Source of the DNA: Miscanthus floridulus
Lineage: Eukaryota > Streptophyta > Magnoliopsida > Poales > Poaceae
DNA: 64,000 nucleotides
Direction: 5' to 3'
Assembly: GCF_019320115.1 (NCBI RefSeq)
Contig: NC_089598.1
Span: forward strand, 28,305,711-28,369,710
The number at the start of each line of letters is the position of its first letter. Position 1 is the stretch's first letter. A program made the position numbers and the translations under genes. Below the pieces are notes generated by a model. The model did not search any database, had not been told where the DNA came from, and saw only the letters and a list, made by a program, of their open reading frames with translations. Of the stretch, positions 1-11,391 are shown piece by piece.

Positions 1-1682
1 CAAGTGGTGAAGCAAATGAAGATCATGACATGATGATGGTGATGCCATGGTGATGATCAAGTGCTTGGACTTGGAAAAGGAGAAAGAGAAACAAAAGGCT
101 CAAGGCAAAGGTATAAATGGTAGGAGCCTTTTTGTTTTGATGATCAAGACACTTAGTGAGTGTAATCACATTTAGGTTTGATAGCCATACTATTAAGAGG
201 GGTGAAACTCATATCAAAATATGTTTATCAAAGTGCCACTAGATGCTCTAACTCATTGCATTTGCATTTAGGATCTAGTGGAGTGCTAACACCCTTGAAA
301 TTTTTTTGTGAAAATATGCTAACACACATGTGCACAAGGTGATACACTTGGTGGTTGGCACATTTGAGCAAGGGTAAGAAACTTCATCGGTGAAGTGTCT
401 GCCCATAGAGTGCAGACAATCTAATGGTGCCACCGGCGCCCTATACATAAAAGATAGGATTTCATAGAATGCGCCGGACGCTGGCTTTAACTCGACGTGA
501 CCGGACACGTCCGGTCATGAGTAGAACCTTACTGGAAACGATCGGATGCTGGGGTCCTGCATCCAATCACTTTGAGTAGCATGTCCAGTCACTACTTAAA
601 TGTACTGATGACTGTTGAGATCGGGCGATCAACGTTTGAAGCCGATGACATGTGGCAAGCATCGGGCGACCGGACGCTGGGGTCCTATGTCCGATCGATC
701 TGACCGGAGCATCCGATCACCCCTAGTTGTGCCCAGTGAAGGCGTACAATGGCTCTATTTCATGGGGGCTTCTATTTAAGCCCCATGGCTAGCTCTAGCT
801 CACTCTCTTGACCATTTGCATTGACATAGCAACCTAGTGAGCTTAACCAAAGCCCTCCCACTCATCTCCATCATTGATTCAACATCTTTGTGAGATTGGG
901 AGTGAATCCAAGTGCATTGCTTGAGTGTTTGCATCTAGAGGCACTTGGTGTTCATGTTTCGCTATGGGATTCGCTTGTTACTCTTGGTGGTTGCCGCCAC
1001 CTAGACAGCTTGTAGCGAGGATCGTCAAGCAGAGGTTGGTGATTGTCTCCGGCTCCGATCGTGGTGATTGTGAGGGGTTCTTGATCTTTCCCCAGTAGAG
1101 AGCCAACAGGTACTCTAGTGAATTGCTCATGGCTTGTGTGATCCTCATCTTGTGTTGGTTGTGCGGCACCCTATTGAGGGTTTGGCGTGTGATGCCAATT
1201 AGCGCGTGAACCTCCAAGTGAGTGAATCGCCACAACGAGGACTAGCTTGCCAGCAAGCAAGTGAACCTCGGTAAAAAGTCACTGTGTCATCATTTGATTC
1301 TGAGGTGATTGGTCTTCATTGGTATTCATTCTTGTGATTGATTGGTTCACTCCTCAACTCAGTGGTATAACCATCCTACTGTCTCTCTTTATATTACCGC
1401 AAACTAGTTATCAAGCTCTTTAGTGTAGCTAGTTGTGAGAGCTTGTTAGTTTGGTTAGTGTGGCTCTTTAGTTAGTCTTTGAGAGCACACTAACTTAGTG
1501 TAGTGACATAGCCATTGTGTGGATAGAAACTATAGAAACTAGAATTGGGGTATGTGGCTTGCATTTTTAGTAGGCTAGTGCAACACTTGCTTCGCCTCAT
1601 AATTGTCTAACCAGTTTATTAAGTGTTGTTGTAGAAATTTTTAATAAGCTATTCACCCCCCTCTAGCCATTAGGACCTTTCA
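1..1682 (+). mobile_element. Partial LTR of a Ty1/copia-type element (Sirevirus/Maximus-like)
   Basis: The stretch carries no convincing gene. It has the look of a long grass Copia LTR: a CCGGAC/GTCCGG-rich segment (about 470-720), a TATA-like tctatttaag near 771, and a terminal segment with the attcaccccc-ctctag motif at about 1650-1666. It ends cctttca at 1682, where the antisense ORF sequence of a gypsy element begins. The left end lies outside the window. No primer binding site follows position 1682, so this is a 3' LTR or a solo LTR inserted into that ORF. Orientation is taken from the TATA-like box. The family name is inference from sequence style only. Confidence 0.55.
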
Positions 1683-1689
1683 TCCATCT

Positions 1690-4532
1690 ACTTGGAGGTG
1701 CGCTCCAGATGCTCGGAGATGGTCTTCAAATGCTCAGATAAGGTGCCCTTTTGGTACTCTAGGTCCTTGGTGTTTGATTCAGCAAGATACCTTTCGCGTT
1801 GGGCCCTCTAGACGTTCTTCTCCATCAGTTTCACCGCCTCCCTTAGTTTCTCATTCTCCTCGGTGAGGGGCTCCATCCTCTTGATCAACTACTGCCATTG
1901 TTCGGTAGTCCATGCTATGCCCTGCAAAGCAACAAGATTATAAAAGAACATAGTCTCCAACACCAAAGATGGACACCATTGATGCAACACTAACCTCAAT
2001 TTGCTTCATAGCTATGCAAAGGGTGGACCGTAGCCTCTTCACCTCCCTAGTGGTGTCCTCCTCTTCTACGACCACAATTTCCTCCCCTCGCTTGTGGAAG
2101 ATGCAAATGGTTTGAGTTCATGATCCCTCACGCTCAATCTCCTTGACCTCGTCCTCTTCCTCCACAGCCAGTAGCACTCCTTAGGGGCTCAGTGGCCGCA
2201 CAGAGCGACCGACCATGCCCTACGACATCTCAGGGCACGCCGCTTGCTCCTCCGACACTATCGGCTTCTATGCCCTAGATTCTGGCACGACATCGACAGG
2301 TCCCACTTCCACCCTTGAAGACTCGACGACTCTCGTCGTTGCTGCTGGCATCTTCGTCAAATTGCCCGTCGTTGTAGCCAATCGCTCTCCACCTCCAACT
2401 CCATCAGCAGCGGTGGTCGAATCCTCCACAAACTAACAAGCGCCTGAGGACTCTAGGATGGAGTCTGTTCACAATGTCTCCACCATGGGACCAGCCCCTG
2501 GCTGTTCGCCAGTTTGGCCTGAAGAATTCAGATTCGTCATGTGCCCCGTTCTGCATCAGAATAGCTCATTGGTCACCGCAACTATAAAATAGAATAGCTA
2601 CCGATCCCAAGGTAAAGATACTTACATGTCAGCTTCCCGATAAATGGTTCTGAACTGGCATTATCTCCCCGAGCACCTAGGCACTGCTCTGGGGTCAACC
2701 CATGTGTCCTGGGCTAGATGTCTTGAGGCCCCCACCATTGGCGTCTTCTCTGCCTACTGCTCGAGGACTACTTCCCCTCCCTTCGATTGCACCTCCGGGC
2801 ACGTGTTGCGCGATGATGCTTTAGTGCTTGGAGGGGGAGCTACTAGAGCCTCATCATTGTCTGACGACTCGGACATCACCGCACTCTGCGTTCGAGCGGT
2901 CTGATTGCCACCAAATGAGATGTCGACCGGCTTGTGGGGAGCTACATCCACCGTTCTTCTCTTCTTTTAGGCTGGCTCATCTTTCACCATCCTTTTCCCC
3001 CGAACTTTCTCGGATACCAGGGGGAACTCTCCTTTTGACCAGCACCTTCACCTCTGGATTTGGATGAGGTGCTGATGGCACCTTCCTCTAGATGAGTGGT
3101 TGGCCTAGCGTCCACTGCTTTTGGCCAATCGCTCCTTGGCATGCCCGAGAAGTATGCCACCCATTCCTATTAATGGATCTTTCCATAATTGAATTAGTCC
3201 ACTACTCAGCGTCGGCATGGGATAAAAAGCATCATGAACAACAGTTGAGATTTTTACCTGAGGAGGTGGGTTTGTGCAGTTGAAGGGCTTTGGCTGCCCT
3301 GACATGATGTACGACATGTTTGGAGCAAATAGTTCAGTGGCTCGGTGTAGCATAGCCTCCTTCACTAGATTCTCCATCCTCTCCTAGGTGCCATCAGTAT
3401 CTCCTTTGAAGTCAAAGCCTGCATGAGCCCTCTCCTTGCAGGGCTACATGCGGCGTAGTATGAAGTTCACCGCCACCACTACTCCACTCATCTTCATCCA
3501 CTGCTTTTGGCCAATCGCTCCTTGGCATGCCTAAGAAGTATGCCACCCGTTCCTGCCAATGGATCTTTCCACAATTGAATTAGTCCACTGCTGAGCGTTG
3601 GCATGGGATAAAAAGCACCATGAACAACAGTCGAGATTTTTACCTGAGGAGGTGGGTACATGTAGTTGAAGGGCTTTGGCTACCCTGACACGATGTATGA
3701 CACATTTGGAGCAAATAGTTTAGCGGCCCAGTGTAGCACAGCCTCCTTCACTAGATTCTCTGTCCTCTCCTAGGTGCCGTCAGTATCTCCTTTGAAGTCA
3801 AAGCCCGCATGAGCCCTCTCCTTGTAGGGCTACATGCGGTGCAGTATGAAGTTCACCGCCACCACTACCCCACTCATCTTCATGCCCCTCATTAGCTCGA
3901 GCAGCTTCTTCACCTATTCCATATTAGCACTAGTCGATTTCTCCTATCAGCTCCTTTGATTCTCCAGAACCTGGTCAACATCGCATCGGATGGTAGGATC
4001 GCTTTGCTTCATATAGAACCACCTGGTATTCCACCCCATCAGTGAGGTATTCAGCAGCACATGAATGTATTTGCCCACCATCCTGTCATGGAGCTATAGA
4101 TACACAACGTCGACAACTTTGGAACTGCCCCCTCCTTTCTTCTTTAGCCAGAAAAAGTGTCGAAAGAGATTGAAATGGGGAAGAATGCCAAGATAAACCT
4201 CACAGAAGTGGATAAACACAGCAATGAACAAAATAGTGTTCGGATGAAGATTACACAAGGTCACTCCCCAACACTCCAATAGATCCTACAAGAAAGGATG
4301 TACCGAAAGCCCTAATCCACGCTAGAAATAATCCTCGAATACAATGAGTTCATCGGTGTGTGGCATTGAATAGGGCTCACCATTGATCGGACGCCACATG
4401 GCCAGGAAGAATGCCCACCTCCACCATCTCGTTGAGCTCCATCTCCCCCATGAGTGATGGTACCCATTCCTTATCATAGCTCACCCCAGCGGCCACCTTC
4501 TTCATGTTACCACCTCCCCTCTTTGTCGCCAT
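1690..4532 (-). pseudogene. Degraded antisense ORF of a Tat element (putative gypsy type transposon domain, Transposase_28-like)
   Basis: Read on the minus strand from an ATG at 4532, the sequence gives a basic, glycine-rich start. It then gives the segment CEVYLGILPHFNLFRHFFWL (4094-4279), which matches the family often annotated in grasses as putative gypsy type transposon. Further left, the segment around 3105-3377 continues the same protein. Near 1690-1930 the minus strand reads as a charged, heptad-like C-terminal coiled coil. The frame is broken by several stops and shifts, so this is a relic. The biochemical function of the family is unknown. Plus-strand ORFs at 2215-3283 are taken as shadows of this relic. 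Confidence 0.65.
3112..3883. repeat. Tandem duplication of about 386 bp inside the antisense ORF
   Basis: The segment starting ccactgcttttggcc at 3112 is repeated starting at 3498 and runs to about 3883. The copies differ at scattered positions, mostly transitions. They carry the same codons on the minus strand, so the duplication repeats about 129 residues of the antisense protein in frame. Confidence 0.85.
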
Positions 4533-5014
4533 TCCTCAGATCTAGAGTGCGTGTGAATGCGAATGGGGGAGCATGAGGGCATGGAGGAAGATGAAGTGGT
4601 AGAGTGGCAAATGTGGGAGCATGGAGTGCGGCGACATAGTTATAAAGACACCCAACCTACTTTTTGCATTCAAGGGTTTTTGGGAAACAGCACAATGCAG
4701 ATTTGTGCCCTTCCGAATTCCCCAAAACGGCACGGTGGGCCGTTATCTGGGCTTCCGCGCAACTGCAGCCCATATCACCCATTTTTTAACACAACTCGAT
4801 ACTGCACACCGAATATTCGCCGACCTCTCCGTAATACCATCAAGGCTCAGTAATTTCTACTGTATGGTCATTACTCTGGCTTTTTCTCCATGATTTGAGT
4901 AATCGGCATTTCTTGGTTTATTTGAGATTTTTCACTTGTGGCTCGGGGACTACATCATCATTATGATTCGGTTTCTCACCATACTAGGGAATTTTTTTGT
5001 TACTGTTGTTTCTG

Positions 5015-5345
5015 ACCCTGGCACCATGTGACCACGTCACCTGCTGTCAGGCTCAGGGACTAAGTGGGTGCACTTTACTTTGTGATGGATGTGCACTTTT
5101 CATTTCAGGGCTCAGCCCGTGGACTGGTTGCCTGCTCGGCTGGTCTTCTATCTTTCTTTTACTTTCTAGACCCTAGCACCATGTGACCACATCACCTACT
5201 ATTAGGGTCAGGGACTAAGTGGGCACACTTCACCTTGCGGTGAGTGTGTTTTCTTTAATCTAGAAGACTCCGTGCCTCCTGAAGTTGAAGAAGATTATCT
5301 CCCTTTCTCTTGATCGGACTCTAAGTGGGCACACTTGGTCTACTA
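5015..5345 (+). repeat. Diverged repeats in the 3' untranslated region of the Tat element
   Basis: A block reading gaccctggcaccatgtgacc followed by a ggctcagggactaagtggg segment occurs at about 5015-5095 and again at about 5169-5247. A shorter third copy of the aagtgggcacactt part lies near 5320. Tandem repeats in this position are typical of Tat-lineage elements. Confidence 0.7.
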
Positions 5346-5575
5346 TGAGGAAATTTTTGATTTTGAACTTGAGCTCCTTACATACTTTTGGCAAGCCTTA
5401 CTTGGGTAAGTTCGTGCTTAGCCAAACAGTTAAGCTAGTCGGTTATAGTCCACAGCTGCTCGATGACTCATTAGGGTGGTCGGACCATGAGTCTAACTGC
5501 TCGGCTTTGTTTACACCCGCTCAAATAAGCTCAAGACGGTGTTGCACAGTGGATACAAGGCGCTCGGGGACTAGC

Positions 5576-6050
5576 TGTGGGGGGTATGACCTCAGATACC
5601 CATGGTAGACTACAGGGGCTGCGCCACTAGGGGTGGTCCAGCCCATAAGACGAAGCCTTATGGAGCACGGCGCTGCTCAGCGCGCCCCGCAAGACATCAA
5701 GAAGATATCCTAAAGATATGGCAAAAAATGGTTAGGATATGTTATGATCCTGTGATCCCTATAATCTGTTATTACTTACCGGTTATCTCCTAGATCTAAC
5801 CAACTTGTAACCCTACCCCTGGCTATATAAGGCGGGTAGGGGACCCCCTCAAAACACACGCAATATCATACGATAGCCAATACAAACCAACAGACCACAG
5901 GAGTAGGGTATTACGTCGTGCATATGGCCTAAACCTATCTAACTCTTGTGTCTCTATTGCCTTCTTGTTCTTGATTACGCACACCTCGGCCAATCAATCT
6001 ACCTTCATGGGATACCCCTCGGAGGACTACCAACGATATTCTATCGACAT
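5576..6050 (+). mobile_element. LTR of the Tat-type element (3' LTR by context)
   Basis: This 475-bp LTR begins TGTGGGGGGTATGACC and ends TATTCTATCGACA. A TATA box (ctatataagg, 5823-5832) lies in the middle and sets the plus orientation. It is preceded by the ctcggggact purine-rich segment that normally abuts the 3' LTR in this group. Sequence immediately right of it reads as minus-strand gag of another element, which fits a 3' LTR ending at its insertion junction. Confidence 0.7.
5823..5832 (+). promoter_or_regulatory. TATA box of the Tat LTR
   Basis: The ctatataagg motif sits mid-LTR, followed by a GC-rich ggcgggtagggg segment, the usual layout of an RNA polymerase II start in these LTRs. 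Confidence 0.6.
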
Positions 6051-6654
6051 CTGGTGAGTTAGGCATAGGGATCTAGGGTGGTTCCCTAGCCATGAAGACT
6101 TCTCTAGAGTGCCTCATGGCCAAGTGAGTTCTAGATTCTCTAGTCATCGTAATGTCCAAGATCTCTATAGAATCATGATCGTTGCTGTCCGCTGGAAGAG
6201 TTCTGCCGTCCTGATAAGGCAAGAGTTCCACCACACCGATTAGACGAGATGGATCTATTAAAGAAGTGTCGGGTCAAGCACCCGCCCAATGGACGATGCT
6301 TCCTTTGGGTGTGATGGATAGAACCAATCCTCTCTAGGCACCAATGAGAGGGATCTCTTGCTCAAACTATACAAGGTAGCAGATCATATCTTGATAGATT
6401 GAAGCTGAATTCTTGAGTCCAAGTGGAAAATGAACTGGCTCTTCGAGTTGGACTTTAGATGGGATCTCCAACCTAGACAAAGGTGACATGTCCAAGTGGG
6501 AGTCATGGTTGATGGTGACCTCCTGAGTTCGAGTTGAATCAGAAATTAAGAGGTGTGAAAACTTCTTGGCGAGTTGATCCAGCGTGGTCGTCGAGTCATC
6601 TAGTGAAGGTTGAGGTGCTCGGATCTCCATGAGACAACTTTGGAGCTTGCCATT
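6051..6654 (-). pseudogene. gag-side internal fragment of a minus-strand Tat-type element, left of the Tekay insertion
   Basis: On the minus strand this region reads as a charged gag-like sequence. An 87-codon open stretch lies at 6367-6630, and a further readable stretch (about 6060-6230) includes ESRTHLAMRHSREVFMAREP-like text. No catalytic domain is present. The fragment continues on the other side of the Tekay insertion at 21189-21317, where a primer binding site and LTR follow. It is therefore the 5' internal region of one element, cut in two. Assignment to gag is by position and composition; I recognise no diagnostic motif. Confidence 0.5.
6650..6654. repeat. Target site duplication CCATT, left copy of the Tekay element
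   Basis: The five bases before the 5' LTR are identical to the five bases after the 3' LTR (21189-21193). A perfect 5-bp duplication of this kind shows that the two LTRs belong to one insertion event. Confidence 0.95.
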
Positions 6655-8923
6655 TGTAACACCCCAGTGTTATGCCTACATTTAGGCACTACAAATCATA
6701 CATATCATGCATCATCAAGCATCCTAATCATACATGCCAAATCATGTAAATAACAATTGAAACACTGCTTCGAAACATTTGAAACATGTTGTGAAACCTG
6801 AATGTTGCCTACCTTTGTTAGAATTGTTTTGCCTTGATTTTGCTTGCTAGATTAGTAAAACATGTTTGGCTACTATTGTAAATCATCTAGGATTATGTAG
6901 TTCAATTTTTGGAGCAAGGTTTGTATTAAAATTAATTAAAAATTTTGCTTCCAAAGTAATTTCCCGAAATTTAGGGTTTTGAGTTAAACATGGACTTTGA
7001 TTTTACAATTAAAAATCTAGAAAGAATTTGGCTTTGGTCATAAAAGCAAAGTTGTAGAGGATTGAGTTCTAAGCAATTTTTATTTTTGGTCCATTTTAAA
7101 AAGAAGTCATTTTCTTGCTCAAAAAGGGTATTTGAAAACTACTATTTGAAATTTCCTTAAAAATAAAATTGAAAATTTCCATTTCCCTCTTACCGGGCCG
7201 CCGCCTCGCTTTTGGCCCAGCCGCACAGGCGGCCCGGCCTGCCTCCGTGCACTGGATCCTTCTCCTGCGCGCCGTGCCCATTGCCGCGCCACGCTCCCGA
7301 CCATGTCAGGGCTTGCCCGCCGCATGGCGCCACCCATCGCCGGCGGCCTGACTCCGCGTCCACGCGCCGCGACAGTCCTGGCACTGCTGGCCACGGCTTA
7401 AGCTCCCGTAGAGCTCGCTCGGCATCGCATTTCCTGCTCCTCCCTTCGCCTCTCGCTCGGACAGCACCAGCGTACGCACCCACCACCGGCCACCACCAGC
7501 TCCCTCGCCAGATTTGGCTCGTCCGTCCACCACAGCTCGCCGGCGACCACTCCATCTCGCCTGAAGCTTCGCCTTCACCCCACGCACCTCGTGCTCGCGC
7601 TACTTCGCCGTGGGAAGCCTCCCTTCCTTGGGAATTGCTCGCTAGAGCACGGCCGAGCTCACTGGTGAGCTCCGCACTGTGGACTCCCCCTCTCCGCTTC
7701 TCTTTCCGCCTATCCTTCACGCGCACCAGCACTGCACTATGACAATGAGTCTCCCGAGCGTCTCCTTTCGCCATACCGTGGTCGGAGACACTCCACTGGC
7801 GACTACCCATGCCGCCGCTCCACCATTGCCATTGGCGAGCCTCTCTCCCATGCACAGCCCCTCCCTATTCACCTCTATCCGATGTGGTTTGTCATGGGGA
7901 GCACGTTGGTGCCCTCCATTTCGTCGGGGACCTCGCCGTCGGCAAGAGCCGGCAAGTCAACTGCGGTCCTGCAGCGGCTCCAGCTGACGCGTGGGTCCGG
8001 CTTGACCGTGGGTCCCGCGTGGCAGTCACTCTGGGTGTACAGCACCGGGTGCACCCAGCAGTTTTGTCAGCTGATTTTGAAAAGGGTTTAAGAAATGATT
8101 TTCAGAATTCTGTTTAAATGCTTTAGAAAATGTTTGTGTACTCCTTTTAGCTCCAAATCTGTTGGAATAAATTTTGATAGGATCCTTATCACCAGATCTA
8201 CTTAGAAAAATTATTGCATGTCATTTTTGAGATACTTTGCTGTAGAATTTTATTTAATCATGTATATTGCTGATGACTTGAAAAATATGTAGAAAAATTT
8301 ATAGGCTTCAGAAAAATATGATTCTAAGTTTGTTAATCATCTTATGTCATGTACTTCCTAGGAAAAATATGTTTCATGCATGTGTTGTGGGAAAATTTTG
8401 AGGTGTAGTTCAAGTACCTTTAATGGCTGATTTTTGTTATTTTAGTTAGAGAGCAAACTTTGTATAAAACATGCATGTGATAATTTTTGTACAGTCATTG
8501 TATACTATGAAGAACCTAGGAAAAATACTAACTCTATTGTTTGACACTTTTCATAGTTCAAAGTATTTTTATGTTCATAATCCTGCCATGCCTTGTCATT
8601 TTTGTGTAGACTATTTTACTTATCCAAACGCCATGAAAATTTTATGGTAGTCTACTTAGAGTAGTACTATGCTACTGTAATTTTCTTAGATTTTTATAAG
8701 CACCAGAAATATAGGTTGCTGTTGTAGCCCTAGTTTAAAATGAAATAAAATAATCCTCTTTAATGCAAGTTAGTTAATAATGTTAGCTTTGGTGTATCTT
8801 TGAAGCATTTAATAAGATGTGTTGACTTAACATGTTAGTAGTGGAAGAGAATGCAGTAGATGACATGTGCTTGTAGTATATTTTCTTGGATGATGTTGAC
8901 TACCTTGCATTCAAACATATCCA

Positions 8924-9172
8924 TTGTATTCATCTCATCCGATGCACCGATTGCATAAGCACTTACGCACATTGCATCATGTAGGATCGCAAACTGAGAA
9001 CCCAGTCGTCATACCTGAGGAGCCCGAGGGGCAGTTCGAGGTGCAGCCGCAGGAAGTGCCAGAAGCCGACGAGGAGGACGTTGAGGAACTTCCGGAGTGC
9101 CCCAATCACCGCCCGAGCTCCTTCGAGAGAGGCAAGCCCCGGAGCATTTTCTCCCAATTTGCAATGATTTAA
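8924..9172 (+). other. Acidic 82-codon ORF inside the LTR, also present in the 3' LTR
   Basis: The ORF encodes a peptide rich in Glu, Pro and Gln (a VIPEEPEGQFEVQPQEVPEA-like run) followed by a Ser-Phe-Glu-Arg-Gly-Lys-Pro-Arg segment. The 3' LTR copy at 19510-19743 keeps most of it but gains an earlier stop. Changes between the copies include several amino-acid replacements, so there is no clear sign of coding constraint. It could be an exon relic or simply part of the transcribed leader. Confidence 0.3.
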
Positions 9173-10070
9173 TTAAATGCTTTACTTTAATTGATGCATT
9201 ACGTTTAGGAGTTGTTTGCAACTGTTGCTGCATTATACCTTGTCTACCTTTGTTATACTATATCCTTGTTACCCGGGTATCCGAAGTCGAGTCAATGCTT
9301 AGCTGGCTTAGACCGGTAGAAGCCGGGTGATTTCCTATCACCTGCGAGCTATAGGTGGTTACCTGGATCTGCTTGGATGACTATGAAGTCATGGTATAAC
9401 TAAGTGTTAAATGAAATTGAGACTAGACGGAGACTTGTAGAGTTTTGGACTGTAGTGTTTCCGTCTGTGTCGATTAAGGACCAACCGTTGTTGGGCCTCG
9501 AGTCATGTTGAACGCATGCCTTACATTTAGCTGGCCGGATAAAGTACCTTCCAACCATGAAGCTGGGAGATTTTTCGGGCCAAGTAGATTGCCCGTAGTG
9601 CACTGTGCCAGAGCAGGTGTGGTAGGACACGGGGGCGAGATGATAAGACCAAAATGCAGTCGGTCGGCCCCTGGGTACATGTGGTTCCTGGCAAACTCGA
9701 GATACCTGGAAAGTTGACTCAGTGATCAATATCTCACTTTAGCGGGTGAGTGAGGTTTGTGTAAGGAATAAATCACCAGTTGGTTAGGAATCGATTCGAA
9801 TCGCCATCGCTCCTGGATAGTGAGCACTTGACTTGAGTTACTTCATCGTAGTAAATGTTTATGGAACACTTGGACAGTTATAATGACTATGACAGTATGG
9901 AAGTTGTTTAATGATCATTGGTTATCATTATCTGCTTAACCACATGTTTACTCTAGTATAGGTGCAAATCTAGTCGACAGGTTAATAATAATTAACTTGG
10001 CAATAATGCTTTTAGAAAGGTTCTTGAAATGCTAAAAATGCTTCTTTTTGCAAATGAGTCAGCTACCCTA

Positions 10071-10078
10071 CTATAAAG
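10071..10078 (+). promoter_or_regulatory. Putative TATA box of the Tekay LTR
   Basis: A ctataaag motif lies about 530 bp before the LTR end, and the same motif is kept in the 3' LTR near 20657. The position is plausible for the U3/R border, but there is no transcript evidence. Confidence 0.4.
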
Positions 10079-10604
10079 CCCTTCATAATCCTTAGTGTCA
10101 TTTATTTTTGGTTATGTCGGGTAAGTCTAGCTGAGTACCTTCTCGTACTCAGGGTTTTATTCCCACATGTTGTAGATGGGCAGATGTATTACGGCTACTG
10201 TATCAACTGCCTTTATCCTACGATGGGTGATGCTTAGGACTATGGGCATGGTCATTCCTTACGTCTCGTCTGATGCTTTTGTTGGAGATGATTATTCACT
10301 GGCACTATATTTGAACTCCGCGTGAGTGTGTGTGGTTTGAACAAATGGCTTCCGCTACTTTTATTCGAACTGGTTTTGTAATAACTATGTTGAAACTCTG
10401 ATGTATCTGAGATTGCGAACTTTTATGTAATATGTGATGGTGACCGCTAAACTTATTACGATCTTGGCTGGAATGGAAGTTGGTTTGAAATCCTTCGTGA
10501 TTTCATGGACTACCGGGTTATACGGGCTTAAGTTTGCTAAATCGTCTACTCTGGCGGATGATTTTCTTACTTAATTTCATATAATTGGTCGGTTCTGTTA
10601 CAGC

Positions 10605-10616
10605 TAGTATCAGAGC
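10605..10616 (+). other. Primer binding site (initiator methionine tRNA type)
   Basis: The sequence TAGTATCAGAGC starts two bases after the 5' LTR. It differs at one base from TGGTATCAGAGC, the site complementary to the 3' end of initiator tRNA-Met used by chromoviruses and many Copia elements. The change is a G to A transition. Confidence 0.85.
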
Positions 10617-11391
10617 ATGGTTTAGCGTGTTACTGTTCACAAGTGTATTTAAAACAAAAAGGCATTTGGAAAATGTGATTTTCAAAATATAAAGTGTGCC
10701 AGTGATCATATCCTTTATGCCCAGTTAAGGACTTTAGGTGGCTTAATTAAGTACTGACTAGGGTTCTTGCATCATATTTCTCTTTCATCGCTCATACGAC
10801 GTGCTATTGTATGAGTGCCACTTGTTTAAGTGGTAATGTATGGCTCATTTGCATCTACGCCTCAGTAAGTGTGAGTTGTGAGAGCATAATCGGATACACC
10901 ACCGATCTAGGGTGAATGCTTATATGATGCTGGAGTAATTACATGTTCTACGCATGTTTTACAAAGGTATCTCATGTATGGTTCTTCCGTTTGTGGAGGC
11001 GATGCCATCAATAGGACGATGGTTCGGGTAGTTACTACTGTTGTACACGTATCTGGGGATTCGTGTAGAGCGTGTAGATAAAATTTACTTCTTTTATGCA
11101 TTCATTGGGAATTGGGATGAAATGAATCTTCTACAGGTACATAACAACGCTATTGTGTAGAACGTATTAGCTACGTATTTGAGAGATTGTTTGTATGCCA
11201 CCGAATTAGTCGTTAGAAAGTATTTATTTCCTAAGTTTGTGAGAACGTACGGCACGTACATACATCATGTTACTTGTGCATTTCATTCATGTCATGCATT
11301 CCTCCCCTTATAAATTGATTATCTCATTTTGATAAAAGTTGTATTACCTAAAATACGTTTCCCCGAGGTAATGAAAGAACTTTTGCTATAG
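10617..11391 (+). other. Leader between primer binding site and first ORF; no gene seen
   Basis: About 775 bp with no credible coding sequence. It ends cttttgctatag directly before the ATG of the next ORF, so a splice acceptor could coincide with that start codon. Confidence 0.5.

Larger units (their letters stand above)
1683..6050 (+). mobile_element. 3' portion of a Ty3/gypsy Tat-lineage retrotransposon
   Basis: The parts occur in the order expected at the 3' end of Tat-lineage elements (Retand/RIRE2 type): a long ORF on the opposite strand (1690-4532), a 3' untranslated stretch with internal repeats, a ctcggggact polypurine-like segment just before the LTR, and an LTR starting TGTGGGGG and ending TCGACA (5576-6050). 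No gag or pol is present in the window; those parts would lie to the left, beyond the Copia LTR. An antisense ORF between pol and the 3' LTR is a known feature of this lineage, which supports the plus orientation given here. Confidence 0.6.
6655..10602 (+). mobile_element. 5' LTR of the Tekay element (3948 bp)
   Basis: It starts TGTAACACCCC and ends CTGTTACA. A very GC-rich block (about 7190-8060) is followed by AT-rich sequence. Long ORFs in the GC-rich block exist on both strands but look like products of high GC and lack of stops. A TATA-like box lies at 10071. The LTR is 12 bp longer than its partner; one 12-bp indel near 7270-7285 explains the whole length difference. Confidence 0.95.

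Noticed and set aside
2215..3283. Plus-strand ORFs in the Tat element
   Set aside because: The minus strand carries the recognisable antisense protein; these plus frames show no motif.
7190..7855. Long minus-strand ORF of 221 codons in the 5' LTR (and its counterpart 17788-18360)
   Set aside because: It lies in a very GC-rich, stop-poor block where ORFs exist on both strands. The Arg/Gly-rich product has no domain and differs between the two LTRs.
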